Positions 25,424 to 36,599 of a stretch of 51,423 bases of DNA are shown here, in pieces. Position 1 is the first letter of the stretch. Every line of letters begins with the position of its first letter. A program made the position numbers and the translations under genes. The DNA lies in NCBI GenBank assembly GCA_008931825.1, contig QXVZ01027467.1, positions 1 through 51,423 of the forward strand, in the 5' to 3' direction. The notes below the pieces were generated by a model. That model was not told where the DNA came from. It made no database searches and saw nothing but the letters and a program-made list of their open reading frames with translations. This DNA is from Phallusia fumigata. Its lineage: Eukaryota; Chordata; Ascidiacea; Phlebobranchia; Ascidiidae.

Positions 25424-26263
25424 TTTCGCTACAAGTCTCAATTATGTCGAAAATATCCCTGTGGGTACTCCGGGTTATATGAAATTTACTTTTGATGAAA
25501 GAAAACACACTCGATTTAACCTTAACAAATCGGTGTATAGTTTTACGATGCGTTTCGGTTTTTCCTTGTGCGAAGTATCGTCGGATTGTGTGCAATACTC
25601 TGTCGCTTGTTAGAAAACGAACGGATTTACGACGCAACAGTAAACTATGCATAATTGTTTTAGAACTTTATTCGTAGTACACAGAAAAATTGATGACTCG
25701 CCATTTGCAATCCACAATGTATATTTTAATGCCTACAATATAAATGGTTCCGTGTTTTTTTATAGTGTACGTACCCACAACTCCCTGCTGCAACCATCAC
25801 AACCAACCACAACGCAAATGCTTAATCACGTGAACAACCTTCGTAAGACGGGACTTCCAAAAGGCAGCAACAGTAAGAAACACATTTGTTTTGTTGGCAA
25901 AATTTATACTTTAAACCAAGTATTTTGACAAATGTGTATTAGTACATGATGCGAAATGGATTTCGTGTAGTTTTATGTCTGCTATGTACGTTACATTTCT
26001 ATTGCGATTGTAAAGGGACAAGGTGTATTGGTAAATAACAGTTCCTAGTTCCCAAAACTGGTAACCATTTTTCGTCCTAACCTTCTTGTTTGCGTTTTGT
26101 GAGTTTTTAGCTGTAAATTTGATTCATTGTTTTCAGTTTTCAGCCAAGATTCAATCATCGCATGTTTGGTTCACGTACAACAACATTGCGACGAAACCTG
26201 TCAGTCACGCTTTAGTGATTTATTCGCGCTCGTCAATGACTCTGACGATGAAGTTTTGCTCAG
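25424..26263 (+). CDS. Three candidate exons of an unrecognised gene (partial)
   Basis: Exon a, 25424-25465, follows an excellent acceptor (ctttttatcttgcag). Exon b, about 25767-25871, follows tttttttatag and ends at aaca|gtaag. Exon c, about 26138-26263, follows tgttttcag and ends at ctcag|gtatgt. Phases chain (2 to b, 1 to c, 2 out), and b plus c read RKTGLPKGSN, then I, then FSQDSIIACLVHVQQHCDET and an acidic end SDDEVLL. The composition is clearly protein-like but I cannot name a family. Exon a has a second open frame of 62 codons ending in TAG, so its true use is uncertain. Exon c also stays open past its donor to 26525. Start and later exons are not found; repeats follow. Confidence 0.45.
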
Positions 26264-26751
26264 GTATGTTGAGGGAGGGAGGGAGGGACGCCGGGGTAAA
26301 TCAATAAGCGGAACTGGCGCTTTACTAACTAGGCCACAAAAGATCAAGGCGTCTTGCTCAGCAGTTATACCAAATATTATGTCAAAATTTATTTTATGTG
26401 CTCCATGCCGTAATTCTCACCTCTACGCTTGTTTCCTTTTCTTGTTTGTTTCAACTTACGTTTTAACTATCTCCTCTGGGTTTGTCTATCCACTATTGGC
26501 AAGAAATGTTTCACTCAAAGAATAGGTCACGAAGTTGTGCATTCAGTTTCGTTTAAATACACAGCCCAAGAAGAGTAGAACTTTTATACACTTAAACGCA
26601 CTACATATAAAAAGTTTCTGTGCATGTAGTTATGCAAGTTAAGTTGCATTGTCCAATTTTTACTATTTGTACGGATGGTAGTTGTTCTCAGTTAAACAAA
26701 CGAAGCTAAATGATCAATTTTACAGCATTTGATTATAATAGGCGCATATTT

Positions 26752-27180
26752 TGTTTTACCCTGTTTTGTTTACTGTCCAACGTTCGGTCAAAGAAAAATG
26801 TAGTTTAAAATTCATACTTAATAAATGGGTATCTGGAGTGGTGCACTGTAACTTATGACCCCAAGTGACGTATTGGTTCACCCACAGGCCCCCAAAACGG
26901 AAAAAACTCAAAACAGCAATATATAAGTTAGTTACCGGAAAGTTTTTTTGTCGGTTAAGTTTTCGAAAGTTTTGTGACTTTATATTTACCGATATTTAAT
27001 CCCAAATAATAATTCTTTGAATGCTCGGAGATACCAAACGAAATGTAATAAAATTCTAAATGTGGGTATTTTAAATTCAAAATGGAGTTGTTTCAAATTT
27101 CAGCCTAACCGGCTATGGAACTACGAGCCAAGCGGCGCGGTGGTATCCTCAGATTGCTATACTACACACATAAACGGGCC
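26752..27180. repeat. Interspersed repeat family beta, copy in the 3' flank of the CALHM gene
   Basis: It shares 'tgggtatctggagtggtgca', 'aacagcaatatataagttag' and 'attgctatactacacacata' in order with 3665-4262. Confidence 0.5.
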
Positions 27181-27303
27181 TTTTTCCGTGGGGGTCAGGC
27201 GGGCGTTATGCTGGCTAAAATTAAGCTGTAATTTTGCAGTGTCAACCTCAATGCGTTTGCTACATCGCGCTGTAAAAGACGATGTGTTACAATCACTTTT
27301 CTT

Positions 27304-29594
27304 CTATTCATAGTAGTTCTCTACAGTAAAGCAGCATGTAAACTTAAATTTGGTCTGTCCAAGGGCGAAAGGTTGTTGTTGAATGCTTAGCGCATCACTG
27401 TAACCGCGTTGGAAAAGGTCGTTTAAGTGTTTGTAGTCCGATTTGCGGCTCGGTCTAAGGTCACTGCAGGTCAAATTACGGTTAGTGTGGTCATATGGAT
27501 AAAAACCAGTGGTTGGCAAACTTTCCTAACGGCCCCAATTCCCCATTTAATCATAACTGAAGGGCCACACGACATGAAAGTGCATACGCGCTAATACGAA
27601 ATAACTGAGACAAATTTGTCCATAAAATCACATTTAAAATGTCTCTTAACATTAGTAAACCTTTTTTGTGTAAAAAAACACTTTTTTTCTTTGTTGAAAT
27701 TCCCCAGTTAAATTAATGTAAATTACATTGTCATATCAAATAATTTTCCAATACAATGCATGATTACACAAAACCTCCCGACCGCGCCAGGGTCTAGCTC
27801 CCGTGTACCACGCGGCCCATAGTTTGGCGACCACTCGGTTAATCCATGCTCTTGACATAGAGATTGTATTTGTGGTGTCAGCAACGAATGGTTGAATTTC
27901 AAACGGTAATTATGGGTCCCCTTCCTGAAAGGGGACACATTGTTTTCACTCTGTTTTTTTTTTTTCTTTTTTCTGCCCTGCAGCTTGTCCATGCCCTTTT
28001 GGCATGAAATGTTTGATGGATTTGGANGTGTAATACCTGTAAAACATGTACAGAAGTGCTCCCAGAATTAACACCGCTGCGATAAAACACCATCCAACAA
28101 CCTGGGAAGCTTGTTTCTGACGTTCGTATTCAACTGTGAAGCGTACTGTAAGCAACAACATAGGCCAACATGTTAAAATAGTTTGATTGACTTAATCAAA
28201 TTAATAACTTTGATGCCATCTGTTGGGAAGCTACAAATTACACCTCGCATGCTTGAAATCAACGCACAATCTGACATATCACAAAACATTCACAGAGGCG
28301 GGCATTATGACTTAGTCCTGCTAATATCTATACCGGCCTGTAACTTGTGCTACATGCGGTTAAAGGTGTGGTTGTTTCTACAGCTTAATATACCCTTTCA
28401 AAATTTCTTTAAAATTGATAATACTATTTTACAATAACATCCTCCTTTGTAATGTTTTCTCAAGTGGTGGAAGTTGGAAAACAAAAACAACAATTTACTT
28501 CAGGGAATTGAGTCACATAATTTTTAATGCTTTTCTTCTTTTTTTAAACGGTATTTTACAAAAGATTTATTAACTTCTCTGTGGCGTCAGTATGTCAACA
28601 AATCGCTATGTGATGTAGCATTTGTTGTGGAACGCTTTTGACAAAGAAACTTACTTTTGTTTGCCGGCGTTCGTATAACGTCACTGCACGTCATGTCGTA
28701 GGGTTTAGGGGTCATCGCGCATGCGTAGTACTTGCCGTCGAGAAATGCAATGGAAACCCACGCACACGGTGCAACCATCGACTAAAAAATGAACAATTGT
28801 TATCCATAACTTGAACTAAGGTTAAGAAGTGGAAAGTAGTTGTTTCTTAATGGAATATGCAGCTAATGAAGTGCCCAAGTCGCAAAGAAAGACTTCTGCG
28901 ACATCATGCACTAAATTAAAACCGTTAAAAACTTAAATACACGTCCGATTTGGTGTAAGCAAGGAGTCTACAAACAACAAAGTAACTAACTTGCATAAAT
29001 ATTTCTGACAATGTTGCACATCCGGCAATACAACCTCTGGCTGCTTTATCGTGTCTATTGCAACATCCCGTCATAAGTTTCCACGTTCTAATATTCATCG
29101 CATAACCCATGAAGAATAAAGCGATGGCTGGAACAATGATGAATACGCAACCGTAGATCGTGTTCCCGTGCACAACTGTGCTGTTGCCTGGAGAACATTT
29201 TGCAATTAACATGTAGTGGTAGTCAGGATCGAATTACGTGACCGAACTGTTTTTATCAGTTCAACGACGCTTTTAAACAATTTCTACGCAAAAGCTTAAT
29301 CTTTTGCTGGTGGCTGTGGCAAGCATTACCGCAGTTTTGTGAAAAACGACAGCACAACAAACTTCGATAAAAATAACTTAATAAGTTTACACACTTCTGA
29401 GTTAAAGACTTTCCACCTTGGGTTGTAGCATTGAATGGAGGACAGGGGCAGTTGAACACAGCAAAAGAGAACAACTGCTCAGATCCAATGGTGACAAGAC
29501 AAATCACAATATTAATTGCAGAACCTGAACTTGTTTTCACAGTTTTACTGGCTGATAAAAACGCAGCATTCAGATTCTGCGCCATTGCAGCCAT
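27304..29594 (-). CDS. CALHM-family (FAM26) large-pore ion channel, 5 exons, about 256 aa
   Basis: Exons, in gene order: 29594-29417, 29187-28991, 28781-28655, 28145-28037, 27463-27304; phases chain. The N-terminus is MAAMAQNLN, then GSEQLFSFAVFNCPCPPFN with the CPC pair (C49, C51) typical of CALHM. Exon 2 gives the next span and NIRTWKLMTGCC. Exon 3 has the family pattern APCAWVSIAFLDGKYYACA with C146 and C157, the expected disulphide partners. Exon 4 has SQVVGWCFIAAVLILGALLY, the fourth span. CALHM proteins form voltage- or calcium-gated ATP and ion channels in the plasma membrane. The first four exons are convincing. The last (PSRKSDYKHLNDLFQRGYSD to a TAG) rests on acceptor and phase only, and makes the tail shorter than usual. 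The n at 28027 lies in the last intron, or in a C-terminal extension of exon 4. CALHM2-like is the nearest resemblance; orthology is not settled. Confidence 0.78.
27507..27837. mobile_element. hAT-like non-autonomous element, about 330 bp
   Basis: The left end CAGTGGTTGGCAAACT and the reverse complement of the right end, CGAGTGGTCGCCAAACTATG, match over CAGTGGT..GCAAACT, the usual terminus of Charlie-type hAT elements. GGCC-rich sequence follows on both sides. The 8-mers outside do not match, so the ends may be trimmed. It lies in the last intron of the CALHM gene. Confidence 0.5.
27908..27975. repeat. 5' fragment of repeat family beta
   Basis: The hairpin 'ggtccccttcctgaaagggg' followed by 'ttttcactctg' and a T run copies the start of the element at 3665. 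Confidence 0.55.
28027..28027. other. Single n, probable contig joint
   Basis: The n lies next to CALHM exon 4. Unlike 16805 and 49853, no duplicated flanks are visible. Coding sequence for the channel's C-terminus could be missing here. Confidence 0.6.
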
Positions 29595-29789
29595 TTTGCA
29601 CAACTGGTCACTTTTCCCTCTTTGTGTATGAATCTGCGGGAAATAGTCTGTAAAGTATAATGGGTATCATAAAACATCTTGTTATGTCACAACATTTTTT
29701 ATAATTTGTCTCATTTAATGAAAAGAGCATGGAGACTTATTACAGGATCAACAGCAATCAAACAACATTTATTGTCAAATTCGCTGACA

Positions 29790-29874
29790 GAACGTAAGCC
29801 AAATTAAACGTAACCTGCTTATGTTGTTAAATTCGATGAACGTAAGCCAAATTAAACGTAACCTGCTTATGTTG
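29790..29874. repeat. Two-copy tandem repeat, 48-bp period
   Basis: A 37-bp unit starting gaacgtaagccaaattaaac occurs at 29790-29826 and 29838-29874. It lies about 200 bp upstream of the CALHM start codon, so it could be part of the promoter. Confidence 0.8.
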
Positions 29875-29992
29875 ATGTGTGCTGTTTTTAACCTTTTTCA
29901 AATTAAAAAAATCTAATTAAAGTCAAATTTACGAATTCCACTCAAATTTATGGGTTGGAACGAATCCTGCCAACGAACATGTGGTCTCTTCT

Positions 29993-30123
29993 TCAAAGTC
30001 TAGTGACGTTTTCCAAATTCCTCTTCACTAACGTAATTTGACCGCCGAACGTCGTAAACACCTTTGTGACGTCAATATGCGTCAACAGGCGTCGCTTTGT
30101 TGTTTTTGGCAATATCAATTTAA
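29993..30123 (-). CDS. Possible last exon of the BTB gene (weak)
   Basis: In the phase left by the exon at 30546-30408, this stretch is open for 43 codons to a TGA at 29995-29993 and contains RRLLTHIDVTKVFTTFGGQI. The acceptor (agtagtaag) lacks a pyrimidine tract. The stretch also contains a perfect TGACGTCA at 30067 and could instead be promoter DNA of the CALHM gene. Confidence 0.22.
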
Positions 30124-30215
30124 CTTACTACCAACTCCTCTTGTATTGGAAATTAAATATTTCACTCAATACACGTATTGCTTGGCAGTATGCCCGTAGT
30201 TCAACATTCGAACTG

Positions 30216-30234
30216 ACAAACAAACAAACAAACA
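30216..30234. repeat. (CAAA)n microsatellite
   Basis: About five CAAA units in a row. Confidence 0.8.
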
Positions 30235-30407
30235 GGCAATAATTTTGCTTTACACGACTTCAACAAATCTCTACGAACGTCGATATAGACAACAAAATTC
30301 ATATACTATACATTCTAAATTAGACCAGTGCTACTTTTTAAGTGACCTTTTAGTTTTAAGGCAAGTTTCAGTCACTCAAAACCTACATTCTGCGTTACAA
30401 CTCTTAC

Positions 30408-33400
30408 TATGTAAAATCTCCATCGCTAATTGAAACGTAATGTCATCAGATTTGATGTCACAGAACGCGCTAGAATTCGCTTTAGGTCTTGCCTGACAAA
30501 TGTCAACAACTGTCATTGACGCTCCATGGTTGACAAGCATATACAGCTGAAATAGTTTCGTAGTTAATGATGAGAAAACCAAACATGTTTGAAAAGCGCG
30601 TTCATACTCTTTCCAGCAACTGTGCCTGTCACGTTTTTGCACTAAAATGTTTTAATATCGCGCACCTATTACCGCTCTGCTCCGGTGTATACTTTTGATA
30701 CTTTTGTGCCCCTTCAATTTCTGTTACCTAGCGAAATAAATTTAACGCATTTGCACAACCACATATCTTAGCTTCACAAACTAGGTGCTGACAGTCGTGA
30801 TGTGAGATTAACCAGCAATAGGAGAAACCACCACCAGTCTCAACGATGCCTGCGGCAAACCTGGAAGCTTTTTGTAATGGATTCTTGAGTGGTCAGGAAA
30901 TTAAAAAAGCGTAAAAAAAACTTCTGATAAACACTATGCAAAATGATAAGCGCACATGATAAGGGTTACAATAAATTTATGTGTCGTTTGTTAACTTTTG
31001 CCCTACATTAAACGAAATGCATTCGATTTGACTTACTTTATTCCTGCTAACAAAATGTCTTCAACAAAACTCTTACATTTACAACTTTACAGTCCATAGA
31101 CAGCACTTAACCAAATGGACTGATATCACGTCAACGTTTGAGCAGCAAAACAAGAGTGGTTGAAGGACCGGATTTTAGTGTTTACTCAACCAAGACGCAG
31201 CAATTGTCCCCGATACGGATGATTGCGTTTAAAAGTTATTAGTTTTTAACAAGGATGGCAGTACGGTACGGTACAGTACGTAATGGGTTGTACGTACCTC
31301 CTTCCGAAGGTCATACCGTACCTTTGGATGATTTTTGCTGCGTACCGTACAGTACCGTACAGCCATTCTTGGTTTCTCTTCATTTAACTTTTTAAGCTTA
31401 AACTTTATCTATATTTTTTACGGCAAAAAAATCTTCCGTAAGAAGCAAGTACCTGTTGACAACATTTATTTCCTATTGTGCGATTTTTAAACAAACAATT
31501 TTGTACAAGCGCAAAATAGTTAAAAATTGCTTCCACCAGTTAAGGTTGACAAGTAACTTGAGCAACCGGTTATATTTGTCTTTGTGTTTAAGCGATTAAT
31601 AATAAGTATTAAACATTATATTGAACTGCTGTCCGACGTCTGAGTTGTGCATTTCTTTACCGGTAAGCAACTGTATATTCTGCCGTAAACTTAATGGATT
31701 ACTATTTATATGGAACTTTTTCATATTTACAGTGATTTTTAATGAGGTTCACAGCCCTGTCGTTTCCGTGACAACTTTTACCTATTCCGTAAGACCATTG
31801 TCGTGTAATGTTTGTGATTCGTTGTTAACATTGCCAAGTGATGTTTAACTTGCCGTAATTTGCAAAACTGTGGACTGTGTCTCATTCGATCGCTTCCAGC
31901 TTATCTGCAACTCTGGTCCTATATTGGTTTGGTAGGGGTCAAATTGCTGTTATTCGTTTCTGTATTTAAACTAATCCGTGGACGTTTGTGGAAACCACAC
32001 TCGTCTTCCTAGCCGTTGCTGTTGTTTTCTAACCTGCTCTCGAGTGCCTCTACCTGTCTGTTTCGCCATAATAAACCGCTCGGTATTTTGGCTTTTGGTG
32101 CTTTGATGTTCTTGGGACAGAGAGAGAACACGTTTAGAATCTTTCTAGAATCAAGCGCCTCTGCTGCGCTGTCTGGACGCATAGAGTTACGGCCCCTTGC
32201 AAGTGAAAGGCGCCGCAACATAAAGTATTGACTTGTTTACATCACAAACTAAAACGTTTTTAGTACAAAATTGTGGGAAAAGTCAACCAAACTGTATTCG
32301 GATTAGTTACAGTAGCATAATTTGCACGTTGGTATTTCTGCNGAGTTTCTTCTCATACTTTTCAAGATCCGAGCTACTTCTTACTTGTCTTCGTATCAAG
32401 CTCCCGCGCGACACTTTTCGCTTCTTTGCAAGAACGCTAGACTTTTCTACTCCATCATAAGCATCAAAGCGTTGATTCCACTGACGCCGAAAATCGAACG
32501 GCTCCTTTTGGTGGGCCAGCGGTGGTCCGTCGCTCACCGTGCGACTTCGTCTCATCTTATCTGACCAACTTGCCGTTAGTGGGGGCTGGTGAGTCGTGTC
32601 TGGCAAGCCGTGAAAATCTGCGGCAGTCTTAAGTACAGTACTTTCGCACAATTTCACGCTTGTCGTGTGACTGTTGTTGGTCGTTTGTGGCGGATTATGT
32701 CTATTCGGAACACTTTTGTTGGGCGTGACCGATTCGCGCTCTGTTACTGGTCGAGCGGTTGTCAATCCTGCAAGAGAAAACGCGGGGTAATTTTTTTGCG
32801 GATTTGTCTGTTAATTGTTTCCTAATGTCGAGTATTTTATTGTTGTTTAAACAATAAAATATTATCCAGTATTAGATGTTATCAACATACGATAACAACG
32901 TCGCATTAGGGTCAGGTTTCAAACATTTCCAGTGGTTCGACCTAAAGTTCTTGTTCCATTAACGAAAACTTGATTTTGGTGGACAATTTACTGACTATGT
33001 AAAACCTGTGCAAATCTTAGCAGCAAGGTATGTATAAAATTGTTCCAAGATAATTCATAGTTTGTCATTTACATACATTTATTCGGTTACTCAGCAATAC
33101 TTGGTCAATTAGTTGCTTTTGAATGTAGGAAAAACTTTACTGCGCTTCTAACAAGGTAATTACGCAGAAGCATTAGTTTTACGACTGGACGACGATTAGT
33201 AAACAACTGTTAATTACGTTAAGTGGTCGCTGTGGAAGACTGGAGAGCTGATCCGACCAGTTAAACCGGTTCCGGTGTGTTTGTGTAATGGATTACTTAG
33301 TTTAAACCTGATATTTGCACGCAGTAAACTTGTGGTAATTCATGAATTATCTACAAAGGGAGTTTATAAGCAATTATCTGTTCCCTATGAATTTCTGTAA

Positions 33401-35705
33401 AACCGTAAGTTTGTCTTGAAGAAAACAAAAAAATAATGATTTTATAGTTTTTGGATTCTATTTTATTAAACTCAACCATTCCACTTTGTTGAACTTTATA
33501 CCATGGTCGAAGATCACGGATTAACAATTAATTATTTACCTTTTTGTGGTTGTGAATTTTTTGCTGGTGAAATGCTTTGACATCTGAAATTAAAACCAAT
33601 ATATATCATTACACGGAACCTGTAACCAGAATGCAACGCTTAGTTTCGGGAAAAAGGGCAAGTTATGTTTCTTTGTCGCTGATACAGTTTTCGAGCTTGT
33701 TCCATTTATAAAATCGCTAAAGTGTAATTATTTGATAATGTGCACTTAATCATTGGACCGCCCGGGCGAGTCCCCATGATGTCTTTCTTCATCGTTTCGC
33801 TCAAATTAATTTTACGCAAATAACTTTAAATAAAAACGTTGGAATATAAACACTTATTTAAAGGAAAACGAAATCTGTGAGATTTATACATTTACACAAC
33901 GGTTTATAATGTTATTACGAGAACTGTAATCGACCATTTTGCGAAATAAATCCTTGTCGTTGAAACTTCATGTAAATCCTTGTCCCGATAAAAATGTCGC
34001 AGATGTTAAACTTTAGTGTTGAGCGTATTAAATCTTAGCTGCTGAAACTAAGTAAATCCTGTGGTAATCCATGCGTATTGAGTATCTCGTACCTGATTGG
34101 TCCACTTTGTTTTGTCGTCACGCACCAGTGACGTTCGTTCAATAGGATTTTGATGCAGGCGTCGATTAGGTTCCGAATCTACAACAATAATTGAAAATTG
34201 AATTTAATGGAACAGAAAATGTTAGCAAATTTGTGATGATATTTTAAAATTTTCACCCGTACAACAGTTTGAAACGAAAATATACACTTAAAGTGTCTTA
34301 TTTCCAGACGCTTTCTCTTGGTTGGGAAATTGTTGTTGTTGCAAGTGTGATTAACGAAGCGCAACGCGGGGAATCATCGCTTCGGGCGTTCCATTGTTTC
34401 GCGGTTATGACGCAATACTGGTATTTTGTCTTGTGCCAAAATTCAAATACGGTTTGTGGTGACGAATAGTGATAGTGGATTATCGTATCTCTACCAATCC
34501 TGATTTTCCTAGTCGATAATGCTTTTCTGGCGTACTGCATTTTTGTTACATTAAGCGTAGCTTTTCCCCAAAAAAAGAGTTCCCAAAAAATATGTTGAAC
34601 CATTTCAAAATTGTGCATAAACATGATAACGTGTACAATTAGTCTGCGATTTTCTTCCACTTGTAAATCTTGCATCGCTTTGTAAAATTAAGAAATTTGC
34701 AAAATCTTCAAAACCTCAAAGTAGATCAAGTTAATCAAACCTCCGCACAAGCTTCCACGTAATAATTAAAATTCCCTATTAAAATAACTTTGCAAACGCC
34801 CAATAAATAAATCAAACATTTCGTTTTTTATGATATGTGCTCTTGGCAGATCAGACACGAGAATGAATACAAAACTTAAAGCCAAGAACTCGACAAGTTT
34901 CGTTATTTTTTGCTCGTAACCAAACCGCAAACAGCTTCTGACCTGATATATATATCAGCGCAAATTGCCTAAAATGAAGCGAAAACAAAACCACGAACAG
35001 GCATAATTTGACAACGCCATGTAAAACAGAGATGTTTAACAAAACAAGTTCGGCAACACAGCCCCCAAAAAAAACTTTATAAAAAGTTACTTGTGCGGTC
35101 AAATCTAGAATAAGTAAGTACGGGTCGTTAACATCACGCAAACTAAGAGGCCTAAAATTTAAATGTTAAAAATTTGGCGTAGGCTGAGAAATTAAATGTC
35201 AAAACGAAAATAGACCGTACACAACTCGGTGATTATCTGCAGAAATATAGACAAAAGTAACTAATAAAAACACGTAACTAACCTGTAGCAAGCAGGAGGT
35301 AATCAAAAAATCGACGATGTTTTCCCTTGAGATTGAAATCTTTGATGTGTACATGTAATCCAAAACCTGTTGAAAAATCTTAAATTTTATCCCGAGAAGC
35401 CGGACAACGTGGTCGCCTCCACCCGGATCTGCCTGACGTTTCTTTGGTGACGTGATCACGTCTTTAGGTCGTTTTCCTTTGATGTTGGAAAACCGGATTT
35501 TAAAGTAGTCGCTACAAGCCGCGAGAACCGCTTTGTGAGCAAATAAAAAAGTTTCCTCCACTTCAAGTGTGACGTCACAGAGGGTTGAGTCGTGACGTCG
35601 TCGTTGTTCGTCCAATGACTTCATTAAAACCAAACAATGGTTGTCGGATTCCAGAAGGTAGTTTCCGTTTTTTACGGTAAACCGCTGTGTCATATTTATC
35701 CGCAT
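30408..35705 (-). CDS. BTB/POZ-domain protein, multi-exon, crosses a contig joint
   Basis: The first clear exon (35705-35283; acceptor for the same exon at 35736) holds the BTB domain: LCDVTLEVEETFLFAHKAVL, AACSDYFKIRF, then LDYMYTSKISIS and LLQ at its end. Exon 34178-34093 continues it in phase with IRNLIDACIKILLNE. Then come a weak 41-nt exon (33799-33759), a Ser/Thr/Arg-rich exon from 32767 to the n at 32342, exon 32195-32054 (SAAEALDSRKILNVFSLCPK, GLLWRNRQ, phase 0 out) and exon 30546-30408 (LYMLVNHGASMTVVDICQ, phase 0 in). BTB domains dimerise and either recruit Cullin-3 or, with zinc fingers, repress transcription. The basic, low-complexity linker suits a nuclear BTB protein, but no zinc finger or kelch repeat is visible. 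The last two exons may belong to a different gene. The start could also lie further upstream. Confidence 0.6.
31251..31370. mobile_element. Fold-back MITE with GTACGGTAC arms
   Basis: The left arm (31251-31280, aaggatggcagtacggtacg...) and the right arm (31341-31370) are inverted copies, about 26 of 30 matching, around a 60-bp spacer that itself contains gtacgtacc. Each arm is internally made of repeated GTACGGTAC/GTACAGTAC palindromes. The same motif (gtacggtacagtag) occurs at 47748 and 50117. Confidence 0.6.
32342..32342. other. Single n, probable contig joint inside a BTB-gene exon
   Basis: The open frame of the 32767 exon (RSSSDLEKYEKKL) runs into this base, so the exon end and phase are not known. 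Confidence 0.6.
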
Positions 35706-36599
35706 CTTTGCATTGTAACTTAAAGCGATGCTAAGTCTAAAAATGATGAAAAAAAGATACTCAGACAATACGTCTTTCCAGAAAATTGGTTAAAACTCGC
35801 TTTATTTTAAGAAATCACCTCGTTTAAAACGCCTATTGAAATAAAACTTGATCTGATATTTTTGCGTACCGACGTTCTAACGTCCTTTTAAGATCGTCTT
35901 GGGTAAAAAAACTCACAGCATGCTATACAACACTTTTAAATTGAAAAAAAATTGTAAACCCGCTAAAGGCTTGTCAAAAACTGAATCTATCGTGTTTTGG
36001 TAATGAAAACCAAAATTATTCAAACCATATTGTAAAACTAATTTAACCTGCCAAAACTGCTTTCAACAACTGTCTCAGAAACATTTAACCTCGTATCTAA
36101 GTAACATCTTCGTGTAAACCCACATTTACAATCTGGTATGTCAGGTCGAACAAACCAAGCAGGATACTCAGTTACCTTCTTCGAAAGTTGTCGCCGCAGA
36201 TCGAGAACAACAAGTCGACTAGGTCGCTCCACAACTGTTTATAAGCTTCACCTCCCAACACGACTAGCTTTCCGCGCCTCGGGCTCGCTCGTTGCTCCGT
36301 CGAACGCCAATTGGGCTGTAACAATCGATCCGCGAAGCGACTTTATCGGGCACAGGAAGCCGAGATTAAGGCACCACAACATTCCAGTTGTTTGTCCAAT
36401 CACAGCGTCATGTGAAATCACGTGTCGTGTGGCTGTGGCGAGGTTTTTGGCGTGGCCTCGGATTTTGTGACAAACAAACTTTCGATAATCAACGTTTTCC
36501 AATATACATGTGACGTCACAATGCGCTTTGTCGACGTAAAACCATAATTCTTTGGCTGATTTTGAATGTACCAAAGAACTTGTGTGTGCTGCCATGGTA

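Noticed and set aside
26127..26525. A single 132-codon protein covering exon c of the orphan gene and beyond
   Set aside because: The part after 26263 follows a good GT donor and begins with a G-rich low-complexity run. Read-through is more likely intron than coding.
34298..34675. A 125-codon minus-strand frame between BTB exons
   Set aside because: It does not keep phase with the BTB exon, whereas 34178-34093 does and continues the domain (LLQ|IRNLIDAC).
36248..36595. A 115-codon minus-strand frame with a good start context (accATGGC), upstream of the BTB gene
   Set aside because: A plus-strand frame of similar length overlaps it, the only donor in the right phase (aa|gtttgt) is poor, and the region looks like CpG-rich promoter DNA. 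It could still be a first exon of the BTB gene.
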